Assembly (NCBI GenBank): GCA_963736695.1
Contig: CAVTPU010000004.1
Coordinates: 868,001-932,000, forward strand
Length of the DNA stretch: 64,000 nt
Direction: 5' to 3'
Origin: CAVTPU01 sp963736695
Lineage (GTDB): Bacteria; Actinomycetota; Actinomycetes; Mycobacteriales; Micromonosporaceae
The stretch's first letter is position 1, and each line of letters opens with the position of its first letter. Shown here in pieces: positions 51,553-60,390 of this stretch. The notes beneath the pieces were generated by a model. It made no database searches. It was not told the DNA's origin and saw only the letters and a program-made list of their open reading frames with translations. Made by a program: the position numbers and the translations under genes.

Positions 51553-52533
51553 ATGACGCAGACATACAGCGTGGCGTGGTGGAATGTCGAGAACCTCTTC
51601 GACGAGGAGAACTCGCCCAGACGCACCGACAAGGTCGCCCGTACGGTGGGAAAGTCCATCGTCGGATGGACTTCGGCGCTTCGTGACCGCAAGATCGACC
51701 AACTGTCGTCGATCATCGCGCAACTCAACGATGGTGCCGGCCCAGACCTCATGGGCTTGGCCGAGGTAGAGAACGAATTCGTGGTCGACCAGCTCGCGGC
51801 CGCGGTCAATTCCCGCGTGGCGGGGCGCAAATACAAGGTCGCGCACGCGGACACCTCCGACCACCGGGGCATCGACGTCGCGTTTCTCTATGACCCTAAG
51901 CGACTCGAAGCGCCCAAAGACGAACGGTTCCAGCACGTCGTCATGCGCCGCACGGCGACCCGTGAGATCTTTCAGGTCAACTTCCACACGAAGTCCGGTC
52001 GAGTATGGACAGTCTTTGGCAACCACTGGCCGTCTCGCAGCGGCGGGCAGATGGAATCGGCGGGTTATCGGGCGATCGCGGGCGAGACTCTCGCCTATTT
52101 CCACGAACGGGCGATGGACGTGCTCGGCCCCACGACACCCGCACTGGCCATGGGTGACTTCAACGACGAACCATTCGACCCTTCCCTCGTACGCCATGCG
52201 CTGAGCACACGGCAACAGGCGAAGGTCATGCGGGCTGACACGCCACGGTTCCTCAATCTCATGTGGACGACGGAGGGAGTCGGCGACGGCACATTCTATT
52301 TCGACAACTTCGCCAACGTGCTCGACCAGTTTCTCGTCAACCGCAACATGATCGCCGCGTCGGCGCCGCTGCGCGTTGTCGACGGCTCCGCGCAGGTGGT
52401 TCGGTTTCCCGAGATGGTGCGCTCCGGCGCCTATCCCGCCCCGATCCCGTTCGGTGGCATGGGCAAGCCGGTCAACACCGATGGGTTCTCCGACCACCTG
52501 CCGATCGCGGTGACCGTGGAGGAGAAGGACTAG
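51553..52533 (+). CDS. Endonuclease/exonuclease/phosphatase family protein
   Basis: A 326-residue protein of the EEP (DNase I/exonuclease III-like) fold. Hallmarks: SVAWWNVENLFDEEN (first Asn and Glu region), DLMGLAEVEN with catalytic Glu, HRGIDVAFLYDP, VFGNHWPSRSGG (catalytic His), ALAMGDFNDEPFD (GDFN motif) and the final SDHLPIAV with the base His. It could cleave DNA, RNA or phosphoesters. No signal peptide, so cytosolic. GGGGGGT stands upstream of ATG 51553. Confidence 0.9.
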   Translation: MTQTYSVAWWNVENLFDEENSPRRTDKVARTVGKSIVGWTSALRDRKIDQLSSIIAQLNDGAGPDLMGLAEVENEFVVDQLAAAVNSRVAGRKYKVAHADTSDHRGIDVAFLYDPKRLEAPKDERFQHVVMRRTATREIFQVNFHTKSGRVWTVFGNHWPSRSGGQMESAGYRAIAGETLAYFHERAMDVLGPTTPALAMGDFNDEPFDPSLVRHALSTRQQAKVMRADTPRFLNLMWTTEGVGDGTFYFDNFANVLDQFLVNRNMIAASAPLRVVDGSAQVVRFPEMVRSGAYPAPIPFGGMGKPVNTDGFSDHLPIAVTVEEKD

Positions 52534-52539
52534 CCTCGC

Positions 52540-52575
52540 GGATTGGACGGGCCCAACGGATTGGACGGGCCCGAC
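52540..52575 (+). repeat. Tandem 18-bp repeat (two copies)
   Basis: GGATTGGACGGGCCCAAC followed at once by the same 18-mer with one base changed (GAC). Immediately after the stop of the EEP gene. Confidence 0.85.
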
Positions 52576-52645
52576 GAGCGTCGTTTTGTGCGCTTTCCGC
52601 GGCAGTGTTCCCGCTCCCGCTGGCCATCGGGGGCTTCAGCTCATC

Positions 52646-52691
52646 AACGTGGCGTTTGCGGGTCGTTATGACGACCCGCAAACGCCACGTT
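52646..52691. repeat. Perfect 21-bp inverted repeat with 4-base loop
   Basis: Arms 52646-52666 and 52671-52691 (AACGTGGCGTTTGCGGGTCG and its complement) around TATG. It lies between the convergent EEP and GT39 genes and may act as a terminator for both, but the length and perfection are unusual and could also mark a repeated intergenic element. Confidence 0.85.
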
Positions 52692-52698
52692 AGTGAAG

Positions 52699-52793
52699 GC
52701 TCAGGTGTGCGCCAGCTCAGCGGTGTGCTGACTCAGGTGTGCCAGCTCAGCGGTCGGCCGACTCAGATGTGCGCTGACTCAGCGGTGCGCAGT
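52699..52793 (+). repeat. Three tandem 30-32-bp repeats overlapping the end of the GT39 gene
   Basis: The element TCAGGTGTGC...AGCTCAGCGGT occurs at about 52701 and 52733 and in diverged form at 52763. The last unit covers the stop codon of the gene ending at 52779. Confidence 0.75.
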
Positions 52794-55031
52794 GAGGTCA
52801 TAGAGCGTCACCTGATCGACTGTGGTGGCCGTGAAGTTCGCCTGCACCCAGGCCGTGATCTCCGCCGACGCCGAACTCCCGCCATTGGCGCGCAGTCCCC
52901 CGCCCCCGATGAAGTAGTGGACGCGACCCTGCTCGACGTATCGCTGGAACTGCGCAAGGGTCGGTGACGGATCACTGCCGTTGAAACCACCGATCGGCAT
53001 CACCGCTCGCCCCGTGGCCAGCTGGAAGCCTGCGGCGGAGTTCGAGCCGACGGCCGCCGCGACCCAGGTAAAACGGTCGGCGTCGGCCGACAGCGCGGCG
53101 ACCACCGCCGCCCCCGGCTTTCCCGCGTCGAGCAACCCCCCAGCACCGCCGGCCCGGCCACCAGGGCCGGTGAAACCGCCGGGCCCAGTGAAACCGCCAG
53201 GACCGGTGAAACCGCCAGGAGCACCAGCCCCGCCAGGACCACCGCCGCCGCCCGCGCCACCAGGTTGCGTCCCTGCGCCCGGACCGGGGAGCGTCCGCCC
53301 ATCCGGTCGACTGCCGGCTCCTTGCCCCCCGCCGGGGAAGCCCGCTCCCCCAGGAAACCCCTGCCCGTCTGGGCCCTGGCGTCGACCAGGCGCACCATCG
53401 CCTGGGCCGCCCGGGCGGCCACCGAACCCACCAGGGCCCCGACCGGCCGCCGGGCCGGCGACCGGTATCGCGCCCGCCTTCGGCGAGCTCACGGTAGCGG
53501 CGGCATAGGCGGCCGGACCGAGCAGCGCGCTCGCCACCGCTCCCGCCATGGCGATGGAGGCGGCTGCGGCGAGGCGCCGCGCCAGCCTCGGCTCGTCCGC
53601 GCTGGCGGGTCGGGCCGCCCACCACCGCGACACGGCGACACCGAGCGCGGCGACGACTCCACCGGTCACCACCAACGGTGGCAGCCAGGGCGCAAACTCC
53701 GGAGTGCGGCCGAGCAGCACCCCCGACCAGATCGCGGTGACCCCGATGATCGTGGCGAGTGCGGTCGACGCCCACACCGCGCCGTGCCGCCACAGCTGGG
53801 TGGCTCCGATGCCGATCAGCGCCCCGATCGCCGGAGCGAGCGCCACGTTGTAGTAGGCGTGGAAGATGCCGGCCATGAGGCTGAACGTCAGACCGGTCAT
53901 CAACAGCCATCCGCCCCATAGCAACAGTGCGGCCCGGGTGCGGTCGACGCGGCCGGCTTGGCGGGTGAGGATGAGTCCGGTCACGAGCAGCAGCAGTGCG
54001 GCCGGAAGCAGCCAGGCCACCTGCCCGCCGTTGTCGGCGTCGAACAGGCGGCCGATTCCGCTCGCGCCCCATGGGCCGCCTGCCCCGCCGCCCAGACGGG
54101 CGCCGCCGGTGACGCTGCCGACCTCGTCGCCGGTGAGCCGGCCCAGGCCGTTATATCCGAGGGCCAGTTCGAGCACCGAGTTGTCCTGGGAACCTCCGAT
54201 GTAGGGGCGCGCGGAGGCGGGCATGAGCTCGACGATCGCGACCCACCATCCGGCGGCGCCGATCATCGCCGCGCCGGCCGCGAACACGTGGCCGATCCGG
54301 CGTCGCACGCCGGTCGGCGCGGCGACGAGATAGACCAACGCGAACGCCGGCAGGACGAGCAGGGCTTGCAGCATCTTCGTGAGGAATCCGAGTCCGACGA
54401 GTGCGCCGGCGAGGGCCAGCCACCGGACGTTCGCGGCCTCGACGGCGCGGGTGGTGGCATATGCCGCGGCCACGAGCAGCAGCACGAGCAGCGCGTCTGG
54501 GTTGTTGAACCGGAACATGAGCACGGCCGCCGGGGTGAGCGCCATGACGGCGCCGGAGAGCAGTGCGGCGGCTGGGCCGGCGACGTGGCGAACAGTGGCA
54601 TAGAGCAGGCCGACGGCGGCTACCCCGGCGAGCGCCTGCGGGACCAGGATCGCCCATGGGTTGAGTCCGAAGACTCGTACGGAGATGACCATGAGCCACA
54701 GCGCGGCCGGGGTCTTGTCCACCGTGATCGAGTTGCCGGCGTCGGATGAACCGAAGAAGAAGGCCTCCCAGCTCTGCGAACCGGCCTGGACCGCCGCCGA
54801 ATAGAACGAGTTCGCCCACCCGTTGGCGCCGAGGCCCCACAGATAGAGCACAGCGGTGGCGATGAGGAGCACAGCGACCGCGGGGCGCTCCCATCCGCGA
54901 CGGGGCGTGGGGCGCCATACCTGTCCGGGCGTTCCGACGTCGGACCCACTCGTCGGGTCGGTCGGGCGCGTCTCGGGACCGGCCACCACCTGCGGGGCCG
55001 CTGGTTCGGTGGGCGGTGAGGTGTCAGACAT
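52779..55031 (-). CDS. GT39/ArnT-like membrane glycosyltransferase
   Basis: A 750-residue protein. A cytosolic N-terminus is followed by about eleven TM helices with the first extracytoplasmic loop carrying the family's acidic site (SSDAGNSITVDKTPAALW; DKTP region). This is the PMT_2/ArnT-type fold using a polyprenyl-phosphate sugar. Residues about 530-640 are a Gly/Pro-rich linker with three GGFTGPG copies. A soluble C-terminal domain follows (LSADADRFTWVAAAVGSNSA, VEQGRVHYFIGGGGL). ATG 55031 with GGAGGC upstream. Divergent from the multicopper oxidase operon. Acceptor unknown. Confidence 0.85.
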   Translation of the reverse strand: MSDTSPPTEPAAPQVVAGPETRPTDPTSGSDVGTPGQVWRPTPRRGWERPAVAVLLIATAVLYLWGLGANGWANSFYSAAVQAGSQSWEAFFFGSSDAGNSITVDKTPAALWLMVISVRVFGLNPWAILVPQALAGVAAVGLLYATVRHVAGPAAALLSGAVMALTPAAVLMFRFNNPDALLVLLLVAAAYATTRAVEAANVRWLALAGALVGLGFLTKMLQALLVLPAFALVYLVAAPTGVRRRIGHVFAAGAAMIGAAGWWVAIVELMPASARPYIGGSQDNSVLELALGYNGLGRLTGDEVGSVTGGARLGGGAGGPWGASGIGRLFDADNGGQVAWLLPAALLLLVTGLILTRQAGRVDRTRAALLLWGGWLLMTGLTFSLMAGIFHAYYNVALAPAIGALIGIGATQLWRHGAVWASTALATIIGVTAIWSGVLLGRTPEFAPWLPPLVVTGGVVAALGVAVSRWWAARPASADEPRLARRLAAAASIAMAGAVASALLGPAAYAAATVSSPKAGAIPVAGPAAGRGPGGFGGRPGGPGDGAPGRRQGPDGQGFPGGAGFPGGGQGAGSRPDGRTLPGPGAGTQPGGAGGGGGPGGAGAPGGFTGPGGFTGPGGFTGPGGRAGGAGGLLDAGKPGAAVVAALSADADRFTWVAAAVGSNSAAGFQLATGRAVMPIGGFNGSDPSPTLAQFQRYVEQGRVHYFIGGGGLRANGGSSASAEITAWVQANFTATTVDQVTLYDLTAHR

Positions 55032-55224
55032 GGGTGCCTCCGGACGTTCTGGTCACGCCGCTCAGCATGCCAACTGCGTCTGGGAGGTTTCTGTGAGGAG
55101 CCTGACCGATGGCTGACAACGTCTGCCGTGGCGACTGCGGCAGTCGGTTCCAGGACGGACAAGTTTTTCGCAAGGTCGCACCCCTACCGTCCATGTCACC
55201 TTCCCAAGGATTGGATGCGCGAAC

Positions 55225-56802
55225 ATGCCCTCACTTGGTCGGCGGGACCTGCTCAAAGTCGGGCTTTTCGCAGGTGCGGCGCTGGCGCTGCCACTGGAGC
55301 GGGTGGCCTCGGCAAAGACCGCCAGCGACCGGATCGCCCTGAGTAAACTTCCGACCCCATTCACCATCGGGTTCACAACGCCGCCGGTGCTGGCGCCCGT
55401 ACGTCGCGACGCGACAACCGACTACTACGACATCACCATGCGCGCGAGCAAAGTAGAGATCATTCCCGGCCTACTCACCGGGGTCTGGGCCTATAACGGC
55501 GTTCCCGGCGGGCCGACCATCGAGGTCGACCAGGGCCGACAGGTGGTGATGCGGCAGATCAACGGCCTGCCGCCGACCCACCCGCGGTTCGGATATGAGT
55601 CGTGGACATCGGTGCATCTGCACGGATCAGCATCGCTGCCGCAATATGACGGCTACGCCAACGACATCACCCGCCCCGGACAATACAAGGACTACCACTA
55701 TCCGAACTTCCAGAACGCGCGAACGATCTGGTATCACGACCACGGCGTCCACCACACCGCGGAGAACGCCTATTACGGCCTCGCCGCGATGTATCTGCTG
55801 CACGACGATCTGGAGAAATCGCTGCCGATTCCCAAGGGACGTTATGACGTTCCGCTCATCGTCCGAGACGCGATGTTCGACTCGACCGGCGGTCTGACCT
55901 ATGAGGACAATAGTCACTCTGGACTCTACGGCGATGTCATTCTCATCAACGGAAAGCCGTGGCCGCGCATGCCAGTGGAACGCCGGAAATACCGGTTCCG
56001 CATGCTCAACGGGTCGATCTCCCGATCCTACCGGTGGGCGTTGAGCACCGGCGACGCGTTCACGGTGATCGGCACCGACGGTGGGCTGATGCCCTCGCCG
56101 CAGCGGGTGACGGAGTTGCGGCACGGCAACGCTGAGCGGTACGAGATTGTCATCGACTTCGCCAAATATCCCGTCGGCACCCGGGTGGTGTTGAAGAACC
56201 TTCGCCTCCCCAACGTCATCGACTATGACACCACGGGACAGGCGATGGCATTCGACGTGGTCTCCGACGCGACGGACCTGACCAACAACTCCGTTCCGGA
56301 CGTCCTCAACCCGACGGCGCCAGCGATGGACCTCACGCCCGCCATGGCCGCCCGTACGCGTCGGTTTGAATTCATTCGGACGAACGGGCACTGGACTATC
56401 AACGGCAAGACCTGGCAGGACGTCATCGACTCCGGATATCAATACGTGTGGGCCGATCCCAAGCTGGGCGACGTCGAAATCTGGGAGTTCGTCAACACCT
56501 CGGGCGGGTGGTATCACCCGGTGCACACCCACCTCATCGACTTCAAGATCCTCGACCGCAACGGCGGACCGCCCAAACCCTACGAACGAGGCCCGAAGGA
56601 CGTCGTCTTCGTCGGCGAAAACGAAACCGTGCGGGTCATCGCACGATTCGGACCGCATCCCGGCAAATACATGATGCACTGTCACAACCTGGTGCACGAG
56701 GATCACGACATGATGGCCCAGTTTGAGGTCGGCGGACCCAGGGCGGGCTTCGATCCGGTCACGAGCGCGCCCGCCGCCGCACTGCCGGCACCGGCGTTGT
56801 AG
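55225..56802 (+). CDS. Tat-exported multicopper oxidase
   Basis: A 525-residue protein. The Tat signal is LGRRDLLKVGLFAGAALALP. Copper sites are complete: SVHLHGS and WYHDHGVHHTAEN in the first domain, HPVHTHLIDF and MMHCHNLVHEDHDMM in the last (type 1 Cu with axial Met). The overall pattern is CotA/bilirubin-oxidase-like. It oxidises phenols or metal ions with O2 outside the cell, folded with copper before export. ATG 55225 has AAGGA 14 bases upstream. First gene of an operon with two small downstream genes at 8 and 3 bp spacing. Confidence 0.93.
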   Translation: MPSLGRRDLLKVGLFAGAALALPLERVASAKTASDRIALSKLPTPFTIGFTTPPVLAPVRRDATTDYYDITMRASKVEIIPGLLTGVWAYNGVPGGPTIEVDQGRQVVMRQINGLPPTHPRFGYESWTSVHLHGSASLPQYDGYANDITRPGQYKDYHYPNFQNARTIWYHDHGVHHTAENAYYGLAAMYLLHDDLEKSLPIPKGRYDVPLIVRDAMFDSTGGLTYEDNSHSGLYGDVILINGKPWPRMPVERRKYRFRMLNGSISRSYRWALSTGDAFTVIGTDGGLMPSPQRVTELRHGNAERYEIVIDFAKYPVGTRVVLKNLRLPNVIDYDTTGQAMAFDVVSDATDLTNNSVPDVLNPTAPAMDLTPAMAARTRRFEFIRTNGHWTINGKTWQDVIDSGYQYVWADPKLGDVEIWEFVNTSGGWYHPVHTHLIDFKILDRNGGPPKPYERGPKDVVFVGENETVRVIARFGPHPGKYMMHCHNLVHEDHDMMAQFEVGGPRAGFDPVTSAPAAALPAPAL

Positions 56803-56810
56803 GGCCGACG

Positions 56811-57266
56811 ATGACACTGTCCACCTCACCGAAGGTCCAGGCGAATCAGGTTGCGGCGCTACTCACCGCCACGGCCGGCGTCGTCCACCTCGCCGTCGTG
56901 CCCGAACACGCCGAGCACTGGGCCGTCTACGGCCTGTTCTTCGCCGCAGTGGGACTGGCGCAGCTCGCCGTCGCGGCGATGGCCGGATGGCTGCCCGGAC
57001 CGGTCCCGACACTCACCCTCATCGGCCTCAACACCATGATTATCAACCTGTACGTCGTGAGCCGCACCGCTGGCGTCCGCATCGGCCCGCACGGCGGACC
57101 AGAACCCACGGGCACGCTCGACGTGGCGACCACGAGCGTCGAACTCGCCGCCGTGGTCGTGGGGCTCGCGATCCTCACCGGAGCCCGTCGGCGATGGGTC
57201 GGCAATGTCCTGCTCACCATGGGCGCGGCGATGCTCGTCTTGCGGGCGACCGGAACGCTGGGCTGA
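56811..57266 (+). CDS. Small four-TM membrane protein
   Basis: A 151-residue hydrophobic protein with four TM helices (VAALLTATAGVVHLAVV, GLFFAAVGLAQLAVAAMAGW, LTLIGLNTMIINLYVVS, VELAAVVVGLAILTG). Two His/Glu near helix 1 (VPEHAEHWAVY) could be metal or redox related. Family not recognised. Located 8 bp after the multicopper oxidase and 3 bp before the signal peptidase, so probably works with one of them. Confidence 0.65.
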   Translation: MTLSTSPKVQANQVAALLTATAGVVHLAVVPEHAEHWAVYGLFFAAVGLAQLAVAAMAGWLPGPVPTLTLIGLNTMIINLYVVSRTAGVRIGPHGGPEPTGTLDVATTSVELAAVVVGLAILTGARRRWVGNVLLTMGAAMLVLRATGTLG

Positions 57267-57269
57267 CAC

Positions 57270-57800
57270 GTGGTGGCCCAACCGATCACGCAAGCGGACG
57301 GGACGGGAAGTGTCGTCCCGTGGCGGGCCCGACGGATCAGCGTCGTCGTCACGCTCGCGGTGATCGCCGCAGTCGCGGTGGAGCCGGTGCGGGTCCCCAC
57401 GGGCAGCATGGCACCGACGCTGGCCGCCGGCGACCAACTCGTCGTCGACAAGATCGGCCACCGACTCAGCGCACCCGATCGTGGCGACCTCGTGGTATTC
57501 CGCGCTCCGAACTCGGCGGATCTCATGGTGAAGCGCCTCGTCGCCGCCGCTGGTGACACCGTCGGCCTCGAAGATGGAGTGCTCGTCGTCAACGGCCGAC
57601 CGGTTGACGAGATCTATGTGGACCAGCGCCTCATCGACGGGGTCTATTTCGGGCCGACGACGGTGCCCCCAGGGTGCTTGTTCGTCCTCGGCGACGACCG
57701 GGCCAACTCGGTCGACTCGCGGAGCTTCGGACCCGTACGTGTCTCGGATCTTGTCGGGGTGGCCACCGTGCGGATCTGGCCGCCGGCCTGGTTGCGGTGA
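57270..57800 (+). CDS. lepB: Type I signal peptidase
   Basis: A 176-residue S26 peptidase. One N-terminal TM helix (ISVVVTLAVIAAVAVEP), then box B VPTGSMAPTL with nucleophile Ser46, box D LMVKRLVAAAGDTV with general base Lys88, and box E VLGDDRANSVDSRSFGPV. All catalytic parts are present. Short, as in Gram-positive enzymes. GTG start at 57270. The last gene of the multicopper oxidase operon, and unlikely to be the main housekeeping signal peptidase. Convergent with the histidine kinase, 13 bp apart. Confidence 0.9.
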   Translation: MVAQPITQADGTGSVVPWRARRISVVVTLAVIAAVAVEPVRVPTGSMAPTLAAGDQLVVDKIGHRLSAPDRGDLVVFRAPNSADLMVKRLVAAAGDTVGLEDGVLVVNGRPVDEIYVDQRLIDGVYFGPTTVPPGCLFVLGDDRANSVDSRSFGPVRVSDLVGVATVRIWPPAWLR

Positions 57801-57813
57801 CGAGAACCCTCGA

Positions 57814-59127
57814 TCAGCCCGCAGTGACAACCCGGACAGTCGTGCCAAGGCCAAGCTCGGAGAACACGGTCAGCTCGCCACCGGAGTCGGCCACCGACTG
57901 CTCAAGCAACCGCAACCCGAAGTGCCCCTTCGGGGTGTTGCTCGGCGAAAATCCCACCCCGTCGTCGGAGACTGTCAGTTCGGCCTGCCGGCCGCGCACC
58001 GTCACGGTGACGGTGACCTCGTGTGCGTGGGCGTGCTTAGCCACGTTGCGCAACGCCTCGCGCGCCGCCTGATAGAGCAGTCGAACGTCCAACTCCGGCA
58101 GCGAGTCGGTCTCCGCGATCCGCACCTGACAACGAACGCCGCGGTCCCGCAACGGTACGGTGAGGTCGGCGATCGCCGACGCGAGATCCGACTGGACGAC
58201 GTCGAACGGATTGAGGTCGACCATCGTCTGACGCAATGTTCGCACATCCTGTTGCACGATCTCGGTGGCCCGACCGACCGCGTCGCGCACCCGTGGATGC
58301 GCCTGCTCGATGAGCCCCTGCACCGAGTCGAGCAGATAGCCGACCCCGGCAAGGTCCTGGACCACCCCGTCGTGCAGGTCCTGCGCGACCCGTCGACGCT
58401 CCACTTCGGACGCCACGACCGCGCGTTCGAGCAGACGGGCCCGTTCGGTGTGGGCACGGTCGAGCCGACGGGCCAGCACCAGGGCGAGCGGCAACTGCAG
58501 CAGTTGCAGCATGATGATCGTGGCCAACGCGACCGGGGTCAGATCCCAGGCAATCGCCCGGGCGTCGGCGTCGACCCGGTCGGCGGAAAAATAGGCCTCG
58601 AAGAGCAACGGCTCCCCCCGCGTGTCGCGGATGCTGACGTAGCTCTCCACCATGCGGGGGCTCGTCGACGCCTCGAGTACGTTCTCGGGCTTGTCCAGCT
58701 GGCTGATCTCCGAGGCGGAGCCGGCGGCGTCAAGCAGTGCGACGTCGCCCGAGGACAGGTCGAAGGTCTGCCCGATGAGTGCGGGCGCGTCGGAATAGAT
58801 GATCCTGCCGGTCCTGGTCCAGATCTTGACTCGCAACACCCGACCGGTCAGCTCCTGACCTCGCACAGCGTCGTCGAGTGCGCGCACCGCAGCCGGATTA
58901 CCGGTGCTGAGTTGGGCGGTGCACAGCGGCGCGATCACCCCGATGGCCAGCGACCGGGCGTCCTCAGTGGCCCGCCGGACCGCCTGCGACTCGGCGACGT
59001 GAATGCTCCAGGCGATTGCTCCCGCCGCGACCAGTCCGACGGCGAGGAGGTTGAGCAGGACGAAACGGACGAAGGCGTGGCGAACCTCACGGCGGGGCGC
59101 TGCCGAATCTCGGGCCACGCCCGGCAT
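57814..59127 (-). CDS. NarL-type sensor histidine kinase
   Basis: A 437-residue kinase. TM helix 1 (FVLLNLLAVGLVAAGAIAW), an extracytoplasmic domain of about 150 residues, TM helix 2 (VALATIIMLQLLQLPLALVL), then the HisKA_3 core RRRVAQDLHDGVVQDL with phosphoacceptor His252 and the ATPase pieces ALRNVAKHAHA, VSDDGVGF, HFGLRLLEQSV. It phosphorylates a NarL/LuxR-type regulator, most likely the one at 60391. It follows the SARP gene by 44 bp on the same strand. Confidence 0.9.
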   Translation of the reverse strand: MPGVARDSAAPRREVRHAFVRFVLLNLLAVGLVAAGAIAWSIHVAESQAVRRATEDARSLAIGVIAPLCTAQLSTGNPAAVRALDDAVRGQELTGRVLRVKIWTRTGRIIYSDAPALIGQTFDLSSGDVALLDAAGSASEISQLDKPENVLEASTSPRMVESYVSIRDTRGEPLLFEAYFSADRVDADARAIAWDLTPVALATIIMLQLLQLPLALVLARRLDRAHTERARLLERAVVASEVERRRVAQDLHDGVVQDLAGVGYLLDSVQGLIEQAHPRVRDAVGRATEIVQQDVRTLRQTMVDLNPFDVVQSDLASAIADLTVPLRDRGVRCQVRIAETDSLPELDVRLLYQAAREALRNVAKHAHAHEVTVTVTVRGRQAELTVSDDGVGFSPSNTPKGHFGLRLLEQSVADSGGELTVFSELGLGTTVRVVTAG

Positions 59128-59171
59128 TCTCGCGCATCTCCGACGAAATCGGGGCGGCCACGGGAGTCCTG

Positions 59172-60110
59172 TTATGACGGCCCCGTCGTAGCGACCAACC
59201 GCCTGGTCGGACGATCGCCGATCAGCCGTTCGGCTTGATTGAGCAGCTGCACGACCCGGCCGGCCGGGTCACTGTCCACCGCGAGGCGCCGCGCGGCCGC
59301 GAGCAACGCGACCACAAGCGAGTCCGCCTCGCCGTCGGGGTCGCGGTCGGACCGCAACAGCCGCAGATAGAGATCATGCGTATCGCGTGATGGTTCGACG
59401 CCGAGTTCGTCGGCGAGGTGCCGCCGCAGCGTCTCATGGCAGCGCAGAGCCCCGCCGAGGTCGCCGTTCCCGGCGTGCGCGGTCATCCTGGCCCGCCACG
59501 CGGGCTCGGCCAACGGGTCGAGATCGGTTGCCCGAGTGGACAATGACAGGGCCCGTCCGGTGGCTCCGAGTGCCAGCGCGTGCTCGGCTGCGCGGGTCGC
59601 CGCGTCGACCAATCGCGGCCGGATCCAGTCGCGGGCGGCGACGGCCCACCGCGCATAGCAGTCGTCGGTCAGCAGTGGTTTCTCGGCGATATCGATAGCG
59701 GCAAGCAGCGCGGCGAGGGCCGCGACGGGTTCGGCGCCGGAAGCTGCGGTGATGTGTGTGTGGAACCGGCCGAGATCGGTGCTGACCCGGTCGAAGTCGA
59801 GCGCATACCCGCCGCTGCGGGTGAGCACGACGGAGGATCGAGCCGACGCGGCCGGGTCGAGTCGCCGCCGCAGTATGCAGACATAGCTCTCCAGCGTCGC
59901 GACGTATTCGACCGGCGGGTTCTGCTCCCAGAGCAGGTCGGCGAGTTCCCCCTTGCTCAATGATCCGTGCAGCACCAGCAGTTCCAGGATCTGGCGCTGC
60001 TTGACTCCGCCGAAGTCGCGACCGGCGAGCCGGCCGTGTGGGGTCACGGCGACGGTCGGACCGAAGATGTCGACTCGAAACGGTGTCGGCGTGGTGTCCC
60101 TCGTAGTCAT
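59172..60110 (-). CDS. SARP-type transcriptional regulator (winged helix plus BTAD)
   Basis: A 312-residue protein. N-terminal OmpR-like winged helix: FRVDIFGPTVAVTPHGRLAG, QRQILELLVLHGSLSKGELA then DLLW, YVCILRRRLDP, VVLTRSGGYALDF. A BTAD (bacterial transcriptional activation) domain follows (DWIRPRLVDAATRAAEHALA, LDPLAEPAWRARMTAHAGNG, CHETLRRHLADELGVEPS). SARPs activate secondary-metabolite or other gene sets. It lies upstream of the kinase and divergent from the LuxR regulator, so the three may form one circuit. Confidence 0.88.
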   Translation of the reverse strand: MTTRDTTPTPFRVDIFGPTVAVTPHGRLAGRDFGGVKQRQILELLVLHGSLSKGELADLLWEQNPPVEYVATLESYVCILRRRLDPAASARSSVVLTRSGGYALDFDRVSTDLGRFHTHITAASGAEPVAALAALLAAIDIAEKPLLTDDCYARWAVAARDWIRPRLVDAATRAAEHALALGATGRALSLSTRATDLDPLAEPAWRARMTAHAGNGDLGGALRCHETLRRHLADELGVEPSRDTHDLYLRLLRSDRDPDGEADSLVVALLAAARRLAVDSDPAGRVVQLLNQAERLIGDRPTRRLVATTGPS

Positions 60111-60312
60111 GTCTGGCAGGTTTCCCGACGCCGGGATTCGCGGGTACGCCCTGGGAGGGGGGATGGCGACCCCGAATTTGGGGGATGGATGAGCCGCGTG
60201 GGTGAGTCCGCCTATCCGACTGGCCCACTAGTGACGCTCCGTATGGTTCGGAACAACAGACCGGAGCGCGGTTATGAGGTCGGATCCGCGACTGCCATCA
60301 CGGGGGCCTTCT

Positions 60313-60342
60313 GGTTAAAGTCATTTTGAGGTTTGCTTAACC
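60313..60342. promoter_or_regulatory. Dyad in the SARP/LuxR intergenic region
   Basis: GGTTAA (60313-60318) and TTAACC (60337-60342) flank an AT-rich stretch with TCATTTTGAGG. It lies about 50-80 bp before the LuxR gene within the 280-bp divergent region, which holds no gene. A candidate binding site for one of the two regulators. Confidence 0.35.
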
Positions 60343-60390
60343 TTCCACGCCCGAGATCACGGCTCAGATCCCTCGGCCCCAGGAGCGTAG

